A DNA stretch of 45,000 bases from Mesostigma viride (taxonomy: Eukaryota; Streptophyta; Mesostigmatophyceae; Mesostigmatales; Mesostigmataceae): assembly GCA_009746045.1 (NCBI GenBank), contig RPFO01000296.1, positions 806,239 to 851,238 of the forward strand. The letters run 5' to 3'. This document shows positions 41,801 to 45,000 of this stretch, in pieces; positions within the stretch are counted from its first letter, which is position 1, and every line of letters begins with the position of its first letter. A model generated the notes under the pieces. It had not been told where the DNA came from. It worked only from the letters and a program-made list of their open reading frames with translations, and made no database searches. The position numbers were made by a program, and so were the translations under genes.

Positions 41801-44273
41801 TGAGATTGGGTCGGGGCAATAAGATCGAGGACCCAGGGACTCACCGACAGTATCCAGGGCACGCAGCACCAGGTAAAAAACACACACCTGGCAGGTGGAT
41901 GCGGGGGCAGGGTGGGCGGTGGGGGTGTCATGCAAGGAAACGAGGGTGAGATCCATTCGAGGAAAAATTGGGTGACAAAAGATGGGAGGCAGGAAAGAAA
42001 GAGGGGAATGTTGGGGTCGGGAGTGGCATGGTGGGACGATGCAAAATCGCATGGTCGTCACATCAATATCGATGGATGAGCGGGTGGATGAATAAATGGG
42101 TGGACGAACGGAGGGAGGGAGGGAGGGAGGGAGGGAGGGAGGGAGGGAGGGAGGGAGGGAGGGAGGGAGGGAGGGAGGGAGGGAGGGAGGGAGGGAGGGA
42201 GGGAGGGAGGGAGGGAGGGAGGGAGGGAGGGAGGGAGGGAGGGAGGGAGGGAGGGAGGGAGGGAGGAGGGAGGGAGGGAGGGAGGAGGGAGGGAGGGGGA
42301 GGGAGGGAGGGAGGGAGGGAGGGAGGGAGGGAGGGAGGGAGGGAGGGAGGAGGGGAGGAGGGAGGGAGGGAGGGAGGGAGGAGGGAGGGGGGAGGGGGGG
42401 AGGGGGGGAGGGAGGGAGGGAGGAGGGAGGGAGGGAGGGAGGGAGGGAGGAATGGGTAGATGGGCTGGCAGGTGCATGGGAGGCAGGGCACAAGGGAATG
42501 TAATCGTGGGCATGGATGGAAAAAAAATTGGGTGACAGATGGGTGCCTGAATGGATAGATTCAGGATGGATCAGTTAATAGGTGTCTGGCAGGACGAATG
42601 GTTGCAGGGGAAAATGGTGAAACGATGTGAGATGGCAAGGCACGCGCACAATTGGGTGAGCGGGAAGACAACAGGGCATGAGGACGTATCGATGGGCTGC
42701 GCAGCAGCGATTGCTTCAAGTTGGGTTCAATGGCTCGATTGAGCATAATGTTACAACCAGCCATGACAGGTCCCACTCAGACAGCTGTTTCATGTTAATC
42801 GAAAAAAACTGTTGCGCTCATGGTTGACAAAAGCAAAGACTGTGCTATCAAGAGATTTGTTGCGCTATTGTAAGATGCTTCTTTTATTACAACGGCTGTC
42901 CCAAGGCTGGCTGCGTCAATGAAACAGCAAGTCTGGCTGTCTGCCAAAAGAAAATGCCCACCAATGTTCTGTCCTGCCCTATTATCCTTTCTTGCATCCA
43001 TCTAGTATAAAGGCATTTTTAACAACCGAGATTCCCTTGAAAACACCTCCATTCCTACCTCGACCGTTACTGAGGTGACGAACACAAACAAGGCATGGAG
43101 TGGAAGGATTGACGACCACTGCAAAGGACTTCTCTACATGGATTCCGGTTCCCTTTCAAACTAGATCGGCAACAGATGACGAATCTGCATTCGGAACTGT
43201 GGCCAGCAGAAATTTTCTCGAGCTCATTGGTAAAGCTCTTGCCGGGAGTTGCCATGGAGATGCCAGCCAGAGGAGCACATGGACAGCTGTGGGGTGAAGG
43301 TCAATTGTGGGGTTCAACTTTACTGACAAGGTCTTGTTGTTTGCCCTTTCTTTTCCCAGTCCCCGACCTCTCAGTCATTACTTCATCTTGGCAACTGGAG
43401 CACAAATGCCCTCCACTCCACGTAACGTATACAAATTGTGCTTACCTTTATCAATTTAGTTGTTCAACTCGGTAGTTGTAATGGGTTAACAAATTAGGTT
43501 TTAAAGATGAAAAGAAGGTCAGGTATTGCTCAAAAAATGACTTGAAAACGGCAAGAAGTTTTGGTTGGTGGCACCACGCTTCAAAACTATAGCTAAAGCG
43601 GCTTGTTAGAACTCTTTTTTCGCTTGCTGCCGATTCGGGACGGCTAACATCACATGCTGCGTTCGTTCAAGTATATTGCATCAAGTTAGCTTATCCAATT
43701 TTATTCTTGAATTTAGCAGCGCAATCACGGTGCAGTTTAAGGAAAACACACTAAACACAACTGGCTGGACCCCTGGCAAGATGGCCGGAATAACCGCACC
43801 GCGCACGCTGGCAGACCACCATACAGACAGAAAGACCAGAATTTGAACTGATTTGGTCGGCGACATGAACAGGAGAGGCTACCGAATGCGGCCCTGCTCG
43901 CCGCCAACCAGCACCTCGATACATCGTCGCCCGCTTACTTCGCACGAGATCTTGACTGAAGATTGCATAGCTGATTTAAAATCAAGAAATTTTGTCATAT
44001 TCCGTCCTGGCAGAAGAAGTCACGAGCATTTCGTAAACAGGAAATGGCACTAATTGTCACAGATGTTGCATTTCGACTCACCGGATCACGAAGTTCCGGA
44101 TGCAGCTGCTGAATCACGATAGCGAAACTGCGGCTTACGCGGTTCAGCATGCTGTAGCAAAACGCCAATGCCGGATCCTTCGGCAGCCGGGTGACAGCCC
44201 AACTCTTGTATTTTACTGATATCAACGCTGGAATGTCTCCAGGACTTTCAAACAGCAGCCGAATGAGACCCAT
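24819..44273 (-). CDS. SQS: Squalene synthase (farnesyl-diphosphate farnesyltransferase), 14 exons
   Basis: Joins two farnesyl diphosphates head to head via presqualene diphosphate and reduces the product with NADPH to squalene, the first committed step to sterols, at the ER membrane. The joined exons encode 462 residues. The family's signatures are in place: [13 protein letters not shown] (38-50), first Asp-rich site DTVEDD (76-81), [10 protein letters not shown] with the essential Tyr (167-176), second Asp-rich site DYLED (216-220), [16 protein letters not shown] (287-302) and a C-terminal membrane anchor ([17 protein letters not shown], 441-457) before MRRL and TAA. The start ATG at 44273 has G at -3 and +4. 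Length is greater than plant enzymes (~410) because of a ~60-residue stretch (382-440) before the anchor. All exon phases agree and no coding break is seen. Introns are 296 to 6236 nt and full of repeats. Confidence 0.96.
24888..25795. other. Intron 13 of squalene synthase, right-hand part without recognisable content
   Basis: Contains a C9/G9 inverted run (CCCCCCCCCGGGGGGGGGG) near 25347-25365 and an A-run near 25528-25543. No exon with homology was found. Confidence 0.45.
25796..26064 (-). repeat. Echoes of the exon 13 donor end in intron 13
   Basis: The real edge reads CTCACCTTTTGGAAGCCCTCC on the + strand at 26060-26080 (slightly shortened here). Immediately downstream in transcription, CTCACCTTTTGGAAACC recurs near 26015, and weaker versions (CCGCCTTTTGAAAGC, CTCACGCCTCAACAGC, CTCACCAGCC) fill 25800-26000 in a pyrimidine-rich stretch. 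Confidence 0.6.
26536..26580 (+). repeat. Interstitial telomere-type repeat (CCCTAAA)n
   Basis: Six perfect CCCTAAA units plus a final CCC, inside intron 12. This is the Arabidopsis-type telomere motif, found here far from a chromosome end as far as the window shows. Confidence 0.97.
26598..26880 (-). repeat. Three echoes of the exon 12 donor end in intron 12
   Basis: The true edge reads GTAACACCGCGGCCGCACTC on + at about 26879-26898, followed by the exon. Copies at about 26598-26650 (CAGCACCGCGGCCGCGCTCG), 26716-26760 (GTAACACTGCTGCCGCGCTC) and 26784-26840 (CAACACCCACCGCCGCCGCG) keep the CCGC.CTC core and its flank (TTTGTAACAC; CTGTACTGTC). They have lost the exon frame. Confidence 0.7.
27096..27585 (-). 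repeat. Three to four echoes of the exon 12 5' end in intron 11
   Basis: The true exon reads TTGTGGTTCTTCTTGCGTTC on + (26931-26950), then GTACTCGCTGCAC. Copies are at 27099-27136 (TTGTGGTTCTTCTTGCGCTC), 27245-27290 (CTTCGTCTTGCGCTCATAC) and 27529-27570 (GTTCTCTTCTTGACATCC), with a weak one at 27421-27440. They also share intron flank (GAATTTGTCACA then AACATCAT in the first two), so whole exon-plus-intron blocks were copied. Confidence 0.82.
27845..28010 (-). repeat. Echoes of the exon 11 donor end in intron 11
   Basis: A copy at about 27950-28005 encodes [14 protein letters not shown] followed by a mutated donor (TGGGTTGGC), compared with [13 protein letters not shown] and GTGGGTGGGC in the true exon. 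A second remnant at about 27850-27870 keeps only CAG/GTGGGTGGGCTGGC. Confidence 0.85.
28249..28299. repeat. Perfect 21-bp inverted repeat with 9-nt loop
   Basis: Arms at 28249-28269 and 28279-28299 are exact reverse complements (TTTACACCCTTGAAGATT... and its complement), separated by GATCTCATT. It lies in intron 10 between exon 11 and its first echo. It would form a stable hairpin in RNA or a cruciform in DNA; it may be a tiny inverted-repeat transposon remnant. Confidence 0.95.
28300..28656 (-). repeat. Four echoes of the exon 11 5' end in intron 10
   Basis: The true exon starts [14 protein letters not shown] (top 28175). Copies upstream start at about 28335 ([15 protein letters not shown]), 28434 ([15 protein letters not shown]), 28543 ([10 protein letters not shown], one extra G at the acceptor) and 28654 ([11 protein letters not shown]). 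Spacing is about 160, 99, 109 and 111 bp. Three of the four still have an AG right before the matching codon. Similarity falls with distance and none keeps the second half of the exon. Confidence 0.88.
28825..28860 (-). repeat. Echo of the exon 10 donor end in intron 10
   Basis: The minus strand encodes [10 protein letters not shown] followed by GTGCGTGG, against [10 protein letters not shown] and GTAAGCGG at the true edge (29079). Confidence 0.75.
28895..29058 (+). repeat. 82-bp tandem duplication
   Basis: Two near-identical 82-bp units (28895-28976 and 28977-29058, starting ATGGCAAACACTATGCTG) differ at only a few positions. They lie in intron 10, directly downstream of the exon 10 donor and between it and its echo. 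Confidence 0.93.
29738..29790 (-). repeat. Echo of the exon 9 3' half in intron 9
   Basis: On + the true exon has CCACCCCCTTGAATACGCCA, then ATGTTGTTGTAGCAGAG. The copy has CCACCCTATTAAATAGGCCA, then ATGTTGTGGTAGCAGAG. It sits about 110 bp downstream of the exon 9 donor. Confidence 0.85.
30275..30512 (-). repeat. ~31-bp tandem array carrying consensus 5' splice sites
   Basis: Eight units start at about 30282, 30313, 30343, 30374, 30404, 30436, 30467 and 30498. On the sense (minus) strand seven contain CAGGTGAGCCCTC, which is a strong MAG/GTRAG donor; the unit at 30313 is mutated (CAGTTGAGC). It lies inside intron 8. No exon here has this edge, so it may be an amplified donor whose parent exon is lost. 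Confidence 0.85.
31080..31150 (-). repeat. Diverged third copy of the exon 8 3' end
   Basis: The minus strand encodes [21 protein letters not shown] then GTAGGTGGG, against [20 protein letters not shown] in the true exon. The donor of this decayed copy is nearer to consensus than that of the real exon (GTGCGCGAT). Confidence 0.88.
31151..31472 (-). repeat. 161-bp direct duplication including the exon 8 3' half and donor
   Basis: 31151-31311 and 31312-31472 appear identical. The right copy contains the last ~64 bases of real exon 8 and its donor; the left copy repeats these in intron 8, with the donor at 31241-31247. Both copies carry ~100 bp of the same intron sequence. This is the youngest echo in the gene. 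Confidence 0.95.
31566..37326 (+). repeat. Giant 8-bp satellite (TATGAGGG)n in intron 7
   Basis: About 5.76 kb, roughly 720 units. Sub-blocks are homogeneous: TGTGAGGG at ~31648-32424 and ~32665-33096, TATGAGGG elsewhere, four TATGCGGG at ~33577-33605, and mixed TATAAGGG, TATTAGGGG and TATGAGAG variants only near the two ends (31566-31647 and ~37030-37326). Three units make eight codons, so the sense strand is open throughout (PSYPHTLI repeated) and merges with exon 8; this is a repeat artefact, not a gene. The G-rich strand is the template strand of squalene synthase. The exon 8 acceptor lies 8 bp from the array, so the C/T-rich array is its only polypyrimidine tract. Confidence 0.98.
37395..37453 (-). 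repeat. Echo of the exon 8 5' end at the far side of the satellite
   Basis: The minus strand reads CAG/GCTTTCCAGGACGAGGGC, later GGCCGTGGTGGCTTGCCT, against CAG/GCGTTCAAGGACACTGCC and GCCGCGGTGGCATGCCT in exon 8. Small indels break the frame and a TAA follows, so it is not a usable exon. With the true exon it brackets the 5.8-kb satellite. Confidence 0.85.
37581..37683 (-). mobile_element. 103-bp LINE 3' end in intron 7
   Basis: Perfect 10-bp target-site duplication CCATGAGAAT at 37571-37580 and 37684-37693. The insert has the family's 3' end (CTCCCAACGGAGTCATG on minus) and a short AATTC/AATTT tail (37581-37596). It is the shortest LINE copy in the window. Confidence 0.9.
37910..38180 (+). 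repeat. Degenerate telomere-like G-rich repeats in intron 6
   Basis: Irregular units of GGTGTAGGGTGTAGGG, TTTTAGGGTTTAGG and GGTTTTAGGGTTTAGGG, mixed with the exon 7 echo at 38013-38043. They resemble eroded TTTAGGG and the satellite unit of intron 7. Confidence 0.75.
38013..38043 (-). repeat. Echo of the exon 7 5' end in intron 6
   Basis: On + GATGCCGGTCTTCTGCGGGG, then GCCAGGAT, against TATGTTGGTCTTCTGCAGGG then GCCAGGAT at the true acceptor (37888-37915). The acceptor AG has become CG. Confidence 0.85.
38459..38490 (-). repeat. Echo of an internal part of exon 6 in intron 6
   Basis: On + GCTCCCCTTCAAACGCACTG then TCCTTCC, matching GCTCCCCTTCAAACGCCGTG then TCTTCC inside exon 6 (~38595). 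It is about 68 bp downstream of the exon 6 donor. Confidence 0.8.
38778..39222 (-). repeat. Four echoes of the exon 6 5' end in intron 5
   Basis: The true start encodes [16 protein letters not shown] (top 38713). Copies at 38778-38820 ([11 protein letters not shown]), 38968-39006 ([14 protein letters not shown]), 39069-39110 (RVEDYDLRC) and 39189-39222 ([12 protein letters not shown]). Two retain a perfect acceptor AG. All stop after about 12-14 codons, where the real exon continues for 52. Confidence 0.9.
38820..38857 (+). repeat. (GT)n microsatellite
   Basis: About 18 GT units immediately beside the first exon 6 echo, in intron 5. Confidence 0.97.
39455..39702 (-). repeat. Echoes of the exon 5 donor end in intron 5
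   Basis: The true edge on + is GTCTCACCTCCCGCACGATG then AACT (39781-39804), with ACGAATAG just before it. Copies: 39627-39654 (GTCTCACCTCACGCACGATG, also preceded by ACGAATAG), 39673-39702 (GTCTCACCTCCCGCACCACA), 39551-39592 (GTCTCATGTTACAATGAACT) and ~39461-39485 (GTCTCACCTTTCACACCACG). Three keep the GTGAGAC donor. Confidence 0.85.
40239..40420 (-). repeat. Two echoes of the exon 4 donor end in intron 4
   Basis: True exon on +: CGTTGAGCTGCTTGAAGCAC then TGCACGACGAG. Copies at 40239-40268 (GGTCAACTGCTTGAAGCACT) and 40380-40420 (CGCTCGTCCAACTGCTTTGG then AGGAGCAC). Both have lost the donor. Confidence 0.75.
40499..40655 (+). repeat. 18-bp minisatellite in intron 4
   Basis: About 8.5 copies of GGTGAGCATATTGTATAT / GGTGCGCATATTGTATAT. 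On + several units contain GGTGAGC, but this is antisense to the gene. Confidence 0.95.
40986..41063 (-). repeat. Nearly full echo of exon 3 in intron 3
   Basis: About 75 bp matching the 3' three-quarters of exon 3 with its donor (GGAATGTGGGTG on minus), for example GACCAAGCTGC, CACGACGACAAG and CGCACGGAATGTGGGTGT. Indels break the frame. It lies 66 bp from the true exon 3 edge. Confidence 0.88.
41320..41515 (-). repeat. Two echoes of the exon 3 5' end in intron 2, with intervening sequence
   Basis: True start: AG/(E)[10 protein letters not shown]. Copies: 41484-41515 (CAG/AGGATGACGTGTATATCC, encoding EDDVYIPER) and 41320-41350 (AAG/AGGACCACATGCCTATCT, encoding DHMPISEQ). Both keep an acceptor AG. 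Confidence 0.85.
41533..41700 (+). repeat. ~31-bp G-rich minisatellite in intron 2
   Basis: Five imperfect units of GGCAGCATGGGGTGAGGC plus TGTGGGGGGA. Each has several G-runs on the + strand. Confidence 0.85.
42109..42450 (+). repeat. (GGGA)n tetranucleotide array in intron 1
   Basis: About 340 bp of GGGA, perfect to ~42265 and then interrupted by single-base indels (GGAGG, GGGGGA). The long Pro/Ser/Leu and Arg/Glu/Gly open frames across it are repeat artefacts. Confidence 0.97.
42451..44081. other. Right part of intron 1, nothing recognised
   Basis: Ordinary-looking DNA of mixed composition. No exon, LINE tail or exon 1 echo was found. Short open frames around 43067-43475 have no recognisable similarity. 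Confidence 0.45.
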
Positions 44274-45000
44274 GGCTAAAAACGGTGACCTACAAAACTA
44301 TCCACCCCTTTGTCGCTACCTGCCTACAGGCCTACAATTAAATTTTCGAACCCGACAACTAATCAAACGGCATTTGTCATGCAGCAGCGCGCAACCCCTC
44401 GGCGAGAATAGCCGAAGGCGACTATGGCGGTCGACGTGCAGACTGTAGGCTGTTGCGTCACTTAACTCGCCTTCTGTCCCAGCAAAATGCTCAACACAGG
44501 ACGAAGCTCCGTATGTCAAAGTGCGGGAATGTTGGCTGGCCATGCCGTCCTAGTGGAAGGAACTTCCGCAATCCTGGAAGATATTTGTGACGGTAAGACA
44601 CAGAGAAGGAGATTCCGACACCTCGCGGTCGGCGCCTCGGCGGTCGCCCGGACGTCCACTCGCACTGCTAGTCGCCGCTCGGCCGGTCGCGTCCGGGAGC
44701 GGCGGTTCGCCCAAGCACGTCGGCATGCAGGTTCAAAACGGCAGCTTAATTAAGTAGCTTATTTTTCCGGTGAAATGGGTGTTAGTTTATTTCCATATAA
44801 CAGTTAAGGTGACCCAAGTATGCCAAAAATAGCATGACGGAAATGCCTAGTTGTGCCTAAATTGGGGTGCCCGCATTAATAAGGCGCGCCCTGCAACCAT
44901 GGTAGCCATTGTGTTGAAGATATATCGTCATCCGGCATAAGTGTAAAGACCTGGTTCATGCCCATGAGTGCATGGAAGACTTCCAGTGGGCTGGGCGTGT
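44274..45000. other. Upstream region of squalene synthase
   Basis: Should contain the promoter and 5'UTR on the minus strand. I see no clear TATA box. A CG-rich stretch at about 44600-44710 is the only compositional feature. No divergent gene can be supported. Confidence 0.4.

Larger units (their letters stand above)
24819..44273 (-). other. SQS: Exon map of squalene synthase
   Basis: Exons in transcription order: E1 44082-44273; E2 41845-41887; E3 41129-41218; E4 40757-40832; E5 39788-39857; E6 38558-38713; E7 37795-37899; E8 31409-31558; E9 29900-29975; E10 29079-29167; E11 28081-28175; E12 26901-26955; E13 26065-26187; E14 24819-24887. All introns are GT-AG. The split codons are E79 (E2/E3), C109 (E3/E4), R134 (E4/E5), G320 (E9/E10) and S381 (E11/E12); the others break in phase 0. 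Lengths sum to 1389 nt. E3/E4 only works with donor GAAT/GTGGGT, giving C-G-T as in plant enzymes. E13 is the least certain: its acceptor (AAAATGCAG/GCC) is purine-rich just before the AG but has a good branch-like TTAATAAC, and the join keeps the frame. Confidence 0.9.

Noticed and set aside
41474-42513. Pro/Ser/Leu-rich minus and Arg/Glu/Gly-rich plus open frames
   Set aside because: Translations of the (GGGA)n array. Only SQS exon 2 (41845-41887) and an exon 3 echo inside them are meaningful.
43067-43475. Nested gene in intron 1 of squalene synthase
   Set aside because: Frames are short, overlap on both strands and resemble no family.
24819-44273. Intron gain by AGGT tandem duplication as the explanation of the echoes
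   Set aside because: That model puts a copy of the downstream exon's start at the intron's 5' end and of the upstream exon's end at its 3' end. Here the copies are on the opposite sides, next to their parent exons.
44487-44753. Plus-strand frame upstream of squalene synthase
   Set aside because: Arg/Ala/Ser-rich frame in a CG-rich promoter-like stretch; no homology or splice signals.

Overview
The window is nuclear DNA of a eukaryote, most likely a green alga (chlorophyte or early streptophyte; the species cannot be told from sequence alone). The reasons are a plant-type squalene synthase cut into 14 small exons with GT-AG introns, a predicted plastid transit peptide on a second spliced gene, Arabidopsis-type CCCTAAA repeats, LINE retroelements with target-site duplications, and abundant simple repeats. 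Nothing prokaryotic (operons, ribosome-binding sites, CRISPR) is seen.

Layout. 1-362: 3' end of an unidentified gene on +. 363-4032: gene-poor DNA with LINE pieces, including a 1.1-kb ORF1-plus-3'UTR copy (752-1869) with an 11-bp target-site duplication, and a (TGGG)n tract. 4033-12150, minus: one intronless ORF of 2705 codons made of about 70-75 ankyrin repeats and a C-terminal TIR domain. 12151-17985: about 5.8 kb with no gene I can support. 17986-19654, plus: a three-exon gene for a small, probably plastid-targeted protein with a CPKC...CDC cysteine motif; exon 2 carries an apparent 1-nt frameshift. 20830-24400: LINE cluster of 5'-truncated copies with intact target-site duplications, one inserted inside another. 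24819-44273, minus: complete squalene synthase gene (462 aa) over 19.5 kb, all 14 exons placed with matching phases. 44274-45000: its upstream region, no gene recognised.

The most unusual feature is the squalene synthase introns. In most of introns 2-12, and probably 13, the DNA next to an exon edge holds one to several decayed copies of that same edge: copies of an exon's 3' end plus donor lie just downstream of it, and copies of an exon's 5' start plus acceptor lie just upstream of it. I call these exon-edge echoes. Intron 7 has in addition grown into a ~5.8-kb array of about 720 copies of TATGAGGG (and TGTGAGGG), lying between a decayed and the real copy of the exon 8 acceptor. Intron 8 holds eight ~31-bp units, seven with a consensus 5' splice site (CAG/GTGAGC) on the sense strand. 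The enzyme encoded still looks intact.

The genes are not obviously related in function: sterol precursor synthesis (squalene synthase), a possible innate-immunity or signalling protein (ANK-TIR), and a plastid protein of unknown role.
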